From assembly GCA_944322305.1 (NCBI GenBank), contig CALUOP010000005.1, positions 124,001 through 188,000 on the forward strand: 64,000 nt of DNA, given 5' to 3'. Shown piece after piece: positions 35,747 through 45,428 of this stretch. Source of the DNA: an uncultured Coriobacteriaceae bacterium. Lineage in GTDB: Bacteria > Actinomycetota > Coriobacteriia > Coriobacteriales > Coriobacteriaceae. Both the position numbers and the translations under genes were made by a program. The notes beneath the pieces are model-generated. The model did not search any database. It was not told where the DNA came from and saw nothing but the letters and a program-made list of their open reading frames with translations. Each line of letters starts with the position of its first letter. Position 1 is the first letter of the stretch.

Positions 35747-38173
35747 ATGCGCCAGATTTTCAAGGACAAAGAGGACTTTATCGAGCAGTACCGCACGATG
35801 GTCCGCGCCAACACCGGCAAGGAGTTCGAGCAGTGCGGCTCTCACGACCGCTTCTACTCGCTGGCCGAGCTCATCGCCGTCCGCGCCCGCCGCATCGCGA
35901 GCGAGAACGAGGTTGAGATCGAGAAGACGGGCAAGAAGCGCGTGTACTACTTCTCGCTCGAGTTCCTCATTGGCCGCCTGCTCGACAACTACCTGCTGAA
36001 CTTCGGCATCCGCGACATGGTTGCCGAGGCGCTCGAGGACATGGGCACCACGCTCGAGGCGCTCGAGGAGCGCGAGCCAGACGCCGCGCTCGGCAACGGT
36101 GGCCTGGGTCGCCTGGCTGCGTGCTTTTTGGCTTCGGCTGCGCACGAGGGCATCGCCTTCTACGGCAACGGCATGCGCTACCAGTACGGCCTGTTCAAGC
36201 AGGAGATCAAGGACGGCCGCCAGGTCGAGAAGGCCGACAACTGGCTCAAGCACGACTACCCCTGGGAGGCCCGCCGTCCCGAGAGCTCGGTGGAGGTCGT
36301 CTTCGGCGGCAAGTCCGTCTCTTACGAGAAGGACGGCCGCACCATGTACCGCACCGAGGGCGGCCAGAAGATCATGGCCGTCCCCTATGACATCCCCGTG
36401 GTGGCCTACGGCGGCGCGCTGGTGAACAAACTGCGCGTGTGGAAGGCCGAGCCCGCCGAGGACCTGTTCGACCTGGACGCCTTCAACCGCGGCGACTACG
36501 CCGAGGCCAACGCCGGCCGCGCCGAGGCCGAGGCCATCTCCACCATCCTGTACCCGGCTGACGCCGGCGAGCACGGCAAGATCCTGCGCCTGAAGCAGGA
36601 GTACCTGTTCGTGGCCGCGGGCATCAACTCCATCCTGCGCACTTTCCGCCAGGAGCACGGCGACGACTGGAAGAGCCTGCCCGAGTACGTGGCCATCCAC
36701 ACCAACGACACCCACCCGGCCATGTGCGGCCCCGAGCTCATGCGCGTCCTCATGGACGAGGAGGGCCTGGAGTGGGACGAGGCTTGGGACATCGTCACCA
36801 AGACCGTCTCCTTCACCAACCACACCGTGCTGCCCGAGGCGCTCGAGAAGTGGCCCATCACCACGTTCAAGCCGCTGCTGCCGCGCCTGTACGAGATCGT
36901 CGACGAGATCGCCCGCCGCTACCGCGAGAGCTTCCCGACCGACAACCCCAACTGGCGCGAGATGTTCCAGAAGACCGCGATCCTGTGGGACGGCGAGGTG
37001 CGCATGGCGAACCTCTCCATCATCTGCAGCCACTCGGTCAACGGCGTGGCCGAGCTCCACACCCAGATCCTCGAGCACGACGTGTTCAAGGAGTTCTACG
37101 AGCTCACGCCCGAGAAGTTCAACAACAAGACCAACGGCGTGACCCACCGCCGCTTCCTGGCCGAGGCCAACCCCTCCTACGCCAAGCTCATCACGAGCCG
37201 CATCGGCACCGGCTGGCTCGACGACGCCTTCGAGCTCAAGAAGCTCGAGCAGTTTGCCGACGACGAGGAGTTCCTCACCGCCATGGCCGCGTCCAAGCGC
37301 AAGAACAAGGAGCGCCTGGCCGCCTACATCAAGAAGACCACCGGCGTCGAGGTTGACCCGAGCTCGGTGTTCGACGTGCAGGTGAAGCGTTTCCACGCCT
37401 ACAAGCGCCAGCTGCTCAACATCTTCAAGGTGATGGACGTCTACAACCGCCTCATCTCCGACCCGAGCTTCACCGTCCGCCCGACCACCTTCATCTTCTC
37501 GGGCAAGGCGGCTCAGAGCTACTACTTCGCCAAGGAGGTCATCCGCCTCATCAACTCGGTGGCCGACGTGGTGAACAACGACGAGCGCGTGAACAAGGTC
37601 ATCAAGGTCGCGTTCATTCCCAACTTCGCGGTCTCCAACGCCCAGCTCATCTACTCCGCCGCCGAGATCTCCGAGCAGATCTCCACGGCCGGCCAGGAGG
37701 CTTCGGGCACCTCGAACATGAAGCTCATGATGAACGGCGCCATCACGCTGGGCACCCTCGACGGCGCCAACATCGAGATCGCCGACCTCGCGGGCCGCGA
37801 GAACGTCAAGATCTTCGGCCTCACCGAGCCTGAGGTCGTGGCGCTGCAGAAGAGCGGCCAGTACTTCTCGTGGGACGAGTACAACGCCGACCGCGACCGT
37901 CTGGGCCGCTGCGTCGACGAGCTGACCGACAGCACCTTCTCGCGCCTGTCGGGTACCTTCGACTCCATCCGCCGCGAGCTCATGGACAACAACGACCACG
38001 ACCTCGTGCTCAAGGACTTCCGCTCGTACGTGACCGCGTGGGAGGAGCTCCTTGACGCCTACGGCGATCCCATCAAGTGGAACCGCATGGCGCTGATGAA
38101 CACCGCCAACTCCGGGCACTTCTCGAGCGACCGCACCATTCGGGAGTATGCACATGACATCTGGCATGTGTAA
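35747..38173 (+). CDS. glgP: Glycogen phosphorylase
   Basis: Releases glucose-1-phosphate from glycogen ends. 808 residues, normal for the GT35 family. GNGGLGRLAACF, HTNDTHPAMCGPELMR, FVQVKRFHAYKRQLLN-like sequence, and the PLP lysine in EASGTSNMKLMMNGA with GTLDGANIE afterwards identify it. Start ATG 35747 behind GGAAGAGG. Being in the same transcript as the synthetic genes suggests glycogen turnover is managed post-translationally or by flux rather than by separate induction (inference). Confidence 0.96.
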   Translation: MRQIFKDKEDFIEQYRTMVRANTGKEFEQCGSHDRFYSLAELIAVRARRIASENEVEIEKTGKKRVYYFSLEFLIGRLLDNYLLNFGIRDMVAEALEDMGTTLEALEEREPDAALGNGGLGRLAACFLASAAHEGIAFYGNGMRYQYGLFKQEIKDGRQVEKADNWLKHDYPWEARRPESSVEVVFGGKSVSYEKDGRTMYRTEGGQKIMAVPYDIPVVAYGGALVNKLRVWKAEPAEDLFDLDAFNRGDYAEANAGRAEAEAISTILYPADAGEHGKILRLKQEYLFVAAGINSILRTFRQEHGDDWKSLPEYVAIHTNDTHPAMCGPELMRVLMDEEGLEWDEAWDIVTKTVSFTNHTVLPEALEKWPITTFKPLLPRLYEIVDEIARRYRESFPTDNPNWREMFQKTAILWDGEVRMANLSIICSHSVNGVAELHTQILEHDVFKEFYELTPEKFNNKTNGVTHRRFLAEANPSYAKLITSRIGTGWLDDAFELKKLEQFADDEEFLTAMAASKRKNKERLAAYIKKTTGVEVDPSSVFDVQVKRFHAYKRQLLNIFKVMDVYNRLISDPSFTVRPTTFIFSGKAAQSYYFAKEVIRLINSVADVVNNDERVNKVIKVAFIPNFAVSNAQLIYSAAEISEQISTAGQEASGTSNMKLMMNGAITLGTLDGANIEIADLAGRENVKIFGLTEPEVVALQKSGQYFSWDEYNADRDRLGRCVDELTDSTFSRLSGTFDSIRRELMDNNDHDLVLKDFRSYVTAWEELLDAYGDPIKWNRMALMNTANSGHFSSDRTIREYAHDIWHV

Positions 38174-38212
38174 CGCCATACATCTGTAGGAAAGGCTTTT
38201 AAGGAGAGCAGG

Positions 38213-39358
38213 ATGAGCAAAAAGGAATGCATCGCCATGCTTCTCGCCGGCGGGCAAGGAAGCAGACTGAGGGAGTTGACGAAGAAGAACGCCAAACCAG
38301 CCGTCTCCTTCGGCGGCAAGTTCCGCATCATCGACTTCCCGCTGTCGAACTGCGCCAACTCCGGCATCGATACGGTGGGCGTGCTCACGCAGTACCGTCC
38401 GTATCTGCTGCACGCCTACATCGGCAACGGCGCGGCGTGGGACTTGGACGAGCCGGGTTCGGGCGTCACCACGCTGAGCCCGTACGCCACGCAGGAGGGC
38501 ATGCGCGAGTTCGCCGGCACCGCCGACGCCATCTACCAGAACCTCGACTTCATCAAGATGCATGATCCGGAAACCGTGCTCATCCTGTCCGGCGACCAGC
38601 TGTACCGCATGGACTACGGCAAGATGCTCGCCGCCCACAAGGCGCACAACGCCGGCCTCACCATCGCAGTCATGCCCGTGCCGTGGGAGGACGCCTCCCG
38701 CTTCGGCATCCTTCTGAAGGACGACGACGACCGCGTGGTCCGCTTCGACGAGAAGCCCGAGAAGCCCGAGAGCAACCTCGCCTCCATGGGCATCTACATC
38801 TTCGACGCCAAGCTGCTCATCGACGAGCTCGAGGCTGACGCGATCGACCCGCACTCCAGCCACGACTTCGGCGGCGACATCATCCCGAAGCTCCTGGCCG
38901 AGGAGAAGCCGGTGTACGTCTACGAGTTCCAGGACTTCTGGCGCGACGTAGGCACCGTGGCCTCGTACCATGAGACGAGCATGGACCTTCTGGGCGACGA
39001 CCCGAAGTTCGATCTCTACTCCGACGAGTTCCCGATCATGAGCAACGTCTCCACCCGCCCGCCGCACTACCTGGGCCCGGACGCCGTGGTGGACGACTGC
39101 CTCATCGACAACGGCGCCCGCATCTTCGGCACCGTGCGCCACTCGATCATCTCCACCGACTCCTACGTGGGCGAGCGCGCCATCGTCGAGGACTCCGTGT
39201 TGCTGCCGGGTGCCGTGGTGAAGGACGGCGCCCATGTGGCGCGCGCCATTCTGGGCGAGCGCGCCGTGGTTGAGGAGAACGTCAAGTTCGGCAGCGTCGA
39301 TACGACCAAGGACACCGCTCTTGCAGGTGACGACGTTGTCATCGGAAGGGGAGAGTGA
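38213..39358 (+). CDS. glgC: Glucose-1-phosphate adenylyltransferase, catalytic subunit
   Basis: Makes ADP-glucose from ATP and glucose-1-phosphate. 381 residues. [15 protein letters not shown] carries the nucleotide-binding GGxGxRL loop, [11 protein letters not shown] the metal-binding Asp, RFDEKPEKP the sugar-phosphate Lys region, and hexapeptide repeats form the C-terminal beta-helix (about 285-380). Start ATG 38213 behind AAGGAGAG. Followed immediately by its paralogue glgD, in the manner of Bacillus-type glgCD. Confidence 0.95.
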   Translation: MSKKECIAMLLAGGQGSRLRELTKKNAKPAVSFGGKFRIIDFPLSNCANSGIDTVGVLTQYRPYLLHAYIGNGAAWDLDEPGSGVTTLSPYATQEGMREFAGTADAIYQNLDFIKMHDPETVLILSGDQLYRMDYGKMLAAHKAHNAGLTIAVMPVPWEDASRFGILLKDDDDRVVRFDEKPEKPESNLASMGIYIFDAKLLIDELEADAIDPHSSHDFGGDIIPKLLAEEKPVYVYEFQDFWRDVGTVASYHETSMDLLGDDPKFDLYSDEFPIMSNVSTRPPHYLGPDAVVDDCLIDNGARIFGTVRHSIISTDSYVGERAIVEDSVLLPGAVVKDGAHVARAILGERAVVEENVKFGSVDTTKDTALAGDDVVIGRGE

Positions 39359-39360
39359 CC

Positions 39361-40461
39361 GTGAAAAACAAGGCGATCGGACTTATCACCGCGAACTACA
39401 AGACCAGCGTGCCGTGCGCCCTCTCTAAGCGCCGCCCGATGGCGGGTCTGCCGTTCGCCGGCCGCTACCGTCTCATCGACTTCCCGCTGTCCAACATGGT
39501 GAACGCCGGCATCCGCACCGTCGGCCTCATCGTCCCGCAGAACTACCGCAGCCTGCTCGACCACGTGGGCACCGGCCGCGACTGGATGCTCGACCGCAAG
39601 AACGGCGGCCTGTTCATCCTGCCCGGCACCGTGTACGGCGGCGCCCACGAGGGCTTCCGCTTCCTTCTGCGCGACATCATCGACAACAAGGCGCTGCTCA
39701 TCCGCGACAGCGCTGACTACGTGGTGCTCTCCGGCTCCAACGTGATCGTGAACCTCGACCTCGCGGCTGCCATCGAGGCGCACGAGGCCTCCGGCAACTC
39801 CGCCACGATCATCTGCCACCGCGCCACCGCCATCAACGACGACGTGTACGGCCTGAAGGTTGAGGGCGACCGCGTCGTGAGCCTCACCCGGGGCGTCAAG
39901 TACGGCGACCTGGAGTCCATCGACTACTGCATCTTCAACCGCGACGATCTGATCGACGTCATCGAGAACTTCGCGCAGGCTGACTACATGGCGCTCGAGG
40001 AGGCCATGTTCAAGGCCGAGCAGGCCTATCAGATCGGCTACTACGAGTTCGAGGGCTACGCAGCGGGCATCTACGACGCCAAGAGCTACTACGACCGCAC
40101 GATGGACATTCGTCGTCCCGAGGTGTACACGGCGCTGTTCAACCCCGACCGCACCATCTTCACCAAGGCTCACGACGCGCCGCCCGCGAAGTACTTCAAG
40201 GGCTCCGTGGTGCGCGACTCGCTCGTGTCCGCCGGCTGCCGCATCTCCGGCACCGTGCGCGGCTCGGCGCTCGGTCGCGGCGTTGTGGTCGAGCCCGGTG
40301 CGGTGGTGACCAACTCCATCGTCATGCAATCCTGTGTCATCGAGAGCGGCGCGCGCATCGAGAACGCGATCATCGACCGCTACAACCTCGTTCCCTCCGG
40401 TACGGAGCTGCGCGGCACTCCCGACGACATCCTCATCAAGGAGAAGGCAGAGTATGTCTAA
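39361..40461 (+). CDS. glgD: GlgD subunit of ADP-glucose pyrophosphorylase (catalytically degenerate)
   Basis: 366 residues, a paralogue of GlgC that normally forms a heteromer and modulates it. It lacks the GGxGxRL nucleotide loop (it reads LITANYKTSVP) and the catalytic Asp signature (SGSNVIVNLD instead of SGDxxxxMD), so it should be inactive alone. C-terminal hexapeptide repeats are retained (ISGTVRGSALGRGVVVEPG). Start GTG 39361 is chosen because AAGGGGAG lies 7 nt upstream; GTG 39355 overlaps the glgC stop and is too close to that site. Its last 8 bases overlap the glgA start. Confidence 0.93.
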   Translation: MKNKAIGLITANYKTSVPCALSKRRPMAGLPFAGRYRLIDFPLSNMVNAGIRTVGLIVPQNYRSLLDHVGTGRDWMLDRKNGGLFILPGTVYGGAHEGFRFLLRDIIDNKALLIRDSADYVVLSGSNVIVNLDLAAAIEAHEASGNSATIICHRATAINDDVYGLKVEGDRVVSLTRGVKYGDLESIDYCIFNRDDLIDVIENFAQADYMALEEAMFKAEQAYQIGYYEFEGYAAGIYDAKSYYDRTMDIRRPEVYTALFNPDRTIFTKAHDAPPAKYFKGSVVRDSLVSAGCRISGTVRGSALGRGVVVEPGAVVTNSIVMQSCVIESGARIENAIIDRYNLVPSGTELRGTPDDILIKEKAEYV

Positions 40462-41908
40462 TCGCAACCTGGGAGTAGTATTCGCCTCGTCCGAGGCCGC
40501 CCCGTTCGCCAAGACGGGCGGCCTGGGCGACGTTGCCGGCTCGCTGCCGGCGGCGCTCAAGGACGCGGGCTGCAACGTGGTGGTGATGCTGCCGAAGTAC
40601 GGCAGCATCCCGCAGCGCTACGTTGACCGCATGGAGCACATCGCAGACTTCTACGTGCCGCTTGGCTGGCGCCAGGAGTACTGCGGCCTTGAGAAGCTCA
40701 CCGAGCGGGGCGTCGACTACATCTTCATCGACAACGAGCGCTACTTCAAGCGCGACCAGCTCTACAGCTACTTTGACGACGGCGAGCGCTTCGCGTTCTT
40801 CTCGAAGGCCGTGGTCGAGAGCCTGCAGCACCTGGACTTCCAGTGCGACATCCTGCACTGCAACGACTGGCAGACCGCGCTGGCACCGGTGTTTCTGCGC
40901 GAGTTCTACATGGACATGCCGCTGTACCAGAACGTGAAGACCGTCTTCACGATTCACAACATCCTGTTCCAGGGCCAGTACGGCGACAAGATGCTCTCCG
41001 ACGTGTGCGGCCTGGCGCATATCCCCAACGCGGCGCGTCAGCTGTACTGCGGCCCGCAGACGGTGAACTTCATGAAGGGCGCCCTGTGCTACTCGGACCG
41101 CATCACCACGGTGAGCCCCACCTACGCCCGCGAGATCCAGATGCCGTTCTACGGCGAGCACATGGACGGCATCCTGCGCGAGCGCTCGAGCGTGCTGTCG
41201 GGCATCCTGAACGGCATCGACACCGTCACCTGGGACCCGCGCACCGACCAGTCCATCGCCGAGGACTACACCGCCGCCGACCTCTCCGGCAAGGCCGCCT
41301 GCAAGCGCGCCCTGCAGCAGGAGATGGGCTTCGAGGTCCGCGATGACGTGCCGCTCATCGGCATGGTCACGCGCCTGACCAAGCAGAAGGGCATGGACCT
41401 GGTGCAGTACGCGCTGGACGCCGTGCTCTCCCGCGGCATCCAGGTGGTGCTGCTCGGCACGGGCGACACCTGCTACGAGGACTCCATGCGCTACTTCGAC
41501 TGGAAGTACCCCAACATGGCGGCCCGCATCACCTTCGACTCCGACCTCTCGCGGCGCATCTACGCCGGCTGCGACATGTTCCTCATGCCGTCGCTGTTCG
41601 AGCCGTGCGGCTTGAGCCAGATGATCGCCATGCGCTACGGCACCCTGCCGATCGTGCGCGAGACCGGTGGTCTGAAGGACTCCGTCCAGCCCTACAACCG
41701 CTTCACCGGCGAGGGCACCGGCTTTAGCTTCGCCAACTTCAACGGTGACGAAATGACTGGCGTTATCCTTGCGGCGGCGGACGTTTTCTGGAACAATGCA
41801 GAGGCATGGAAGAAGCTGCAGATCCACGCCATGACACGCGACTTCAGCTGGAGGCGCTCTGCAGAGGAGTACTGCGGGCTGTACCACGGTCTGCATCCCG
41901 AGGTGTAG
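40454..41908 (+). CDS. glgA: Glycogen synthase (ADP-glucose)
   Basis: GT5 enzyme elongating alpha-1,4-glucan from ADP-glucose. 484 residues. Signatures: ASSEAAPFAKTGGLGDVAGSLP (nucleotide-sugar binding KTGGL), HNILFQGQYG, and the GT-B C-terminal SLFEPCGLSQMIAMRYGTLPIVRETGGLKDSV. Start ATG 40454, inside the end of glgD, with GAGAAGGCAG as ribosome site. A small hairpin (CCTCG/CGAGG, about 41925-41940) lies in the 50-nt gap to the next gene. Confidence 0.96.
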   Translation: MSNRNLGVVFASSEAAPFAKTGGLGDVAGSLPAALKDAGCNVVVMLPKYGSIPQRYVDRMEHIADFYVPLGWRQEYCGLEKLTERGVDYIFIDNERYFKRDQLYSYFDDGERFAFFSKAVVESLQHLDFQCDILHCNDWQTALAPVFLREFYMDMPLYQNVKTVFTIHNILFQGQYGDKMLSDVCGLAHIPNAARQLYCGPQTVNFMKGALCYSDRITTVSPTYAREIQMPFYGEHMDGILRERSSVLSGILNGIDTVTWDPRTDQSIAEDYTAADLSGKAACKRALQQEMGFEVRDDVPLIGMVTRLTKQKGMDLVQYALDAVLSRGIQVVLLGTGDTCYEDSMRYFDWKYPNMAARITFDSDLSRRIYAGCDMFLMPSLFEPCGLSQMIAMRYGTLPIVRETGGLKDSVQPYNRFTGEGTGFSFANFNGDEMTGVILAAADVFWNNAEAWKKLQIHAMTRDFSWRRSAEEYCGLYHGLHPEV

Positions 41909-41958
41909 CTGCGCGCGTCTAGTTCCTCGGGCTGACGAGGTTCGAGGGCTAGATATAT

Positions 41959-44900
41959 ATGGATGCACGTCACAACAGTCGAGACGCATCGTTCCGATCC
42001 CCGTTCGGGGCGGTGCGTCTCGGCACAACGGTAGACCTCGCCGTGGAGGTGTGGGACCGGCCGCGCGCCACCTGTACCTGCCGCGTGTGGGTTGACGGCG
42101 AGGGTGAGCACCTCTATCCCATGCAGGCTCAGCCCTGCGGAGACCACCTGCGCTTCACCTGCTCCGTCACTTGCGACGAGCAGGTTGTTTTTTGGTACAG
42201 CTTCATCATAGAGGAGCCCCACGCCCAGACCGTGTACCTGGGCGCGCAGCCCGGCACCGTGGGCGGCGAGGGCGTGCTGTGCGACCACATGCCGCCGTCC
42301 TTCCAGATCACCTGCTACAAGCCGCGCCCGGTTCAGCCCGAGTGGTACAACCGCGGCATCGTGTACCAGATCTTCCCCGACCGCTACCGTCGCGGAGCGG
42401 GCTGGGAAAAGCAGGTTGCCGCCGCCATGGAGCTGCACAAGAACGGCCCGCGCCGCCGCTTCATCGAGGACTGGTACAAGCCGGCCTACTACGAGCGCGG
42501 CGACGACGGCAGCGTGCTTACCTGGGATTTTTACGGCGGCACCCTCTCGGGCATCAAAGAGGACCTGCCGCGCCTGGCCGAGATGGGCGTCACCTCCCTT
42601 TACCTGAACCCCATCTTCGAGGCCGAGAGCAACCACCGCTACGACACGGGCGACTATCTCGAGATCGACCCGATGCTCGGCGACGAGGAGTCGTTCCGCG
42701 AGCTGTGCGGCGAGGCGGCCGCCTGGGGCATCTCCGTCATCTTGGACGGCGTGTTCAACCACACCGGCTCGGACTCGCGCTACTTCAACCAGCTGGGCAA
42801 CTACGACAGCGTGGGCGCGTGGCAAAGCGAGGACAGCCCATACCGCGACTGGTTCAGCTTCTCTGACGACGGCGCGCACTACGACAGCTGGTGGGGCGTG
42901 GCCGCGCTTCCCGCGGTGAACGAGAACAACCCCACCTTCCAGAAGTTCATCACCGGCGAGGGCGGCGTGGTTGAGAAGTGGCTGCGCGCCGGCGCCCGCG
43001 GCTGGCGTCTTGACGTTGCCGACGAGCTCCCCGACGACTTCATCGAGAAGATCAAGGCCCGCGCCACGGGTGTGAAGGAAGACGCCCTGGTGCTCGGCGA
43101 GGTCTGGGAGGACGCCTCCAACAAGACCGCCTACGGCAAGCTGCGCCGCTACCTTTTGGGCGACGAGCTCGACGCCGCTATGAACTACCCGTTCCGCGAC
43201 GCGGTTCTCGGCTTTCTGACGGGCGCCGTAACGGCCCAGGACGTTGAGGAGAGCATGGAGTCCCTGCGCGAGAACTACCCGCGCGAGGCCCTGTACAACT
43301 CGCTCAACCTCATCGGCAGCCACGACCGCCAGCGCATCCTCACCGTGCTGGGCGACGCCCCGGCCGAGAACAGCTTCTTCTCGGAGAAGGAGCGCGGCGA
43401 GTACCGCCTGCCCGGCGACAAGCTGCAGCTCGCCAAGAGCCGCTTCTGGCTGGCGGTGCTGCTCCAGATGACCATGGCGGGCGTGCCGTGCATCTACTAC
43501 GGCGACGAGGCCGGCATGCAGGGCTTCTCCGACCCGTGCAACCGCGGGCCGTATCCGTGGGGCCGCGAGGACCGCGACACCATGACCATGTACCGCAACG
43601 CCATCTCCGTCCGCCGCGAGCTGCCGTTCCTGGTTGACGGCGACATCCGGTTCTTCTCGCAGGGGCGCGACGTCTTCGGCTTCTGGCGCTTCGGCGACAA
43701 CATGGGCTCCGAGCGCCTGGCCGTGTGCGTGAACCGCTCGACCACGCGCCCGCGCCGCGTGCAGCTGCCCATGCACGGCGCCATGGCGCTGGACCTGGTT
43801 TCGGGTGCGGAGCTTGCGCCGGACGAGGAGGGCAACGTTACCCTGACGCTGTGGCCGCTCGGCGCCGCGTTGGTGTACTTCCGCGAGGGCCAGCCCCGTT
43901 ACGCGCGCCAGCTCGAGCGCGGCTCGGGCGTCGTGTGCCACATCACGTCGGTGCCCAACCACGGCAAGCCCGGCACGCTCGGCGCGCCGGCCCGGCGCTT
44001 CGTTGACTTTCTCGCCCCGGCGCACCAGCGCTACTGGCAGGTGCTCCCGGTGAACCCGGTGGATGCATACGGAAGCCCGTACGCGGGCGTGTCGGCCTTC
44101 GCCGGCAACGAGGCGCTGCTTGAGGAGGACGAGAAGACCCTCCGCGCGAGCTTCAAGGCCTTCGCCCCTGACGCCGCCTACCACACCTTCGTGCTCAAGA
44201 ACGCTGACTGGCTGCTGCCCTACGCCGCGTTCATGGCCATCCGCGATGCCCAGGGCGGCGCGGACTGGCACGAGTGGCCCGAGGAGTTCCAGCACTACGA
44301 CCGCGACCTGCTGGAGGACCCGCGCTTCATCGAGGCGGCGCGTTTCCACATGTTCTGCCAGTTCCGTTTCGACGTCGAGTGGCGAGACCTGCGCTCTTAC
44401 GCCCATGTGCGCGGCATCGAGATCATCGGCGACATGCCCATGTACGTCTCGGCTGACTCGGTCGACGTGTGGGCGCACCCGGAGCTCTTCAACGTGGACG
44501 AGACGGGCACGCCGGTGGAGGTTGCCGGCACGCCGCCGGACGCCTTTGCCGCGCAGGGCCAGGTGTGGGGCAACCCCACCTACCGCTGGGCCGAGCACAA
44601 GCGCACCGGGTACGCGTGGTGGACGGCGCGCCTGGCCCGCATGATGGAGCTGTACGACTGGACGCGCTTCGACCACTTCCTGGGCTTGGAGAGCTACTAC
44701 AGCATCCCGCTGGGCAAGCCCGCCTCCGAGGGGCGCTGGATCCCCGGTCCGGGGCTGGAGCTGTTCGAGCGCGCCCGCCGGCGCCTGGGGCCGCTGCCGC
44801 TCATCGCCGAGGACCTGGGCACCATCACGCCTGCGGTGCGCGCGCTGGTGGCGCGCACGGGCTTCGCCGGGATGGACGTGGCGCTGTTCGCCGACTACGA

Positions 44901-45306
44901 CGTGCGCGAAGGCTACCGCGCGCACCCCGGCAAGATCGCCTACACCTCCACGCACGACACGCAGACGCTCGTGGGTTGGTGCACCGGCTCGTTCGGCACC
45001 GGTGACGGCGCTGAGATCGCCGAGAAGATCAAGCGATCGGTCATCGCGAGCGACGCGGTGGTGGCCATGATGCCGCTGCAGGACGTGCTGGGGCTTACGG
45101 ACGACGCGCGCATGAACGTGCCGGGCGTGGCTGCGGGCAACTGGAGCTGGCAGGCCACCGAGGATCAGCTCGAGCCGCCGGAGGTGGCGCGCTCACTGGC
45201 GTCGCTGACCGACCTCGCCGGCCGCACGGTGAAGCAGCCGCCGCTGCTCTCGGCGCTCATCGAGCGCGCGCAAGGAGTGCCTGAGACGCGCCTGGCGCGC
45301 GTGTAA
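41959..45306 (+). CDS. Fused GH13 alpha-glucan hydrolase/debranching enzyme and GH77 4-alpha-glucanotransferase
   Basis: 1115 residues with two complete enzymes. Residues ~1-120: beta-rich carbohydrate-binding-like domain. ~125-640: GH13 neopullulanase-like barrel (YQIFPDRYRR, nucleophile Asp352 in GWRLDVADE, acid Glu381 in LGEVWED, Asp456 in GSHDRQR). ~655-1115: MalQ/GH77 (SVPNHGKPGTLG, VNPVDAYGSPYAG, Asp905 in RFDHFLGLESYYS, Glu951 in LIAEDLG, Asp1000 in STHDTQT). All six catalytic acids are present, so both halves should work. It would open alpha-1,6 or malto-oligosaccharide bonds and re-form alpha-1,4 chains, feeding GlgP. ATG 41959 has only a weak ribosome site (GAGGG, 10 nt away). Comparable GlgX/MalQ-type fusions are known in Coriobacteria; exact GH13 specificity is inferred. 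Confidence 0.92.
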   Translation: MDARHNSRDASFRSPFGAVRLGTTVDLAVEVWDRPRATCTCRVWVDGEGEHLYPMQAQPCGDHLRFTCSVTCDEQVVFWYSFIIEEPHAQTVYLGAQPGTVGGEGVLCDHMPPSFQITCYKPRPVQPEWYNRGIVYQIFPDRYRRGAGWEKQVAAAMELHKNGPRRRFIEDWYKPAYYERGDDGSVLTWDFYGGTLSGIKEDLPRLAEMGVTSLYLNPIFEAESNHRYDTGDYLEIDPMLGDEESFRELCGEAAAWGISVILDGVFNHTGSDSRYFNQLGNYDSVGAWQSEDSPYRDWFSFSDDGAHYDSWWGVAALPAVNENNPTFQKFITGEGGVVEKWLRAGARGWRLDVADELPDDFIEKIKARATGVKEDALVLGEVWEDASNKTAYGKLRRYLLGDELDAAMNYPFRDAVLGFLTGAVTAQDVEESMESLRENYPREALYNSLNLIGSHDRQRILTVLGDAPAENSFFSEKERGEYRLPGDKLQLAKSRFWLAVLLQMTMAGVPCIYYGDEAGMQGFSDPCNRGPYPWGREDRDTMTMYRNAISVRRELPFLVDGDIRFFSQGRDVFGFWRFGDNMGSERLAVCVNRSTTRPRRVQLPMHGAMALDLVSGAELAPDEEGNVTLTLWPLGAALVYFREGQPRYARQLERGSGVVCHITSVPNHGKPGTLGAPARRFVDFLAPAHQRYWQVLPVNPVDAYGSPYAGVSAFAGNEALLEEDEKTLRASFKAFAPDAAYHTFVLKNADWLLPYAAFMAIRDAQGGADWHEWPEEFQHYDRDLLEDPRFIEAARFHMFCQFRFDVEWRDLRSYAHVRGIEIIGDMPMYVSADSVDVWAHPELFNVDETGTPVEVAGTPPDAFAAQGQVWGNPTYRWAEHKRTGYAWWTARLARMMELYDWTRFDHFLGLESYYSIPLGKPASEGRWIPGPGLELFERARRRLGPLPLIAEDLGTITPAVRALVARTGFAGMDVALFADYDVREGYRAHPGKIAYTSTHDTQTLVGWCTGSFGTGDGAEIAEKIKRSVIASDAVVAMMPLQDVLGLTDDARMNVPGVAAGNWSWQATEDQLEPPEVARSLASLTDLAGRTVKQPPLLSALIERAQGVPETRLARV

Positions 45307-45351
45307 GCGCTTCACGGACGGACAACAGCGCTCTTTGAGGCTTTGTTGCAG

Positions 45352-45388
45352 AAACGCCGCAGGAACCGATCGGGTTCCTGCGGCGTTT
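45352..45388. terminator. Two-way terminator between the glycogen operon and M32 gene
   Basis: Perfect 16-bp arms, AAACGCCGCAGGAACC (45352-45367) and its complement (45373-45388), with a 5-nt loop; A and T ends suit both directions for the convergent genes. Confidence 0.92.
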
Positions 45389-45428
45389 GCCGTTCAATGC
45401 GAAGTGGTGTTTACGGGGTGCGTGCCCG

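Noticed and set aside
33542-39235. A 5.7-kb open frame on the minus strand across glgB, glgP and glgC
   Set aside because: The three genes share one frame and the genome avoids TTA, CTA and TCA codons, so the antisense frame lacks stops. Its translation is His/Val/Arg-rich with no family resemblance. The same applies to long antisense frames opposite hisB, the ABC permease, fusA, nrdJ and metH.
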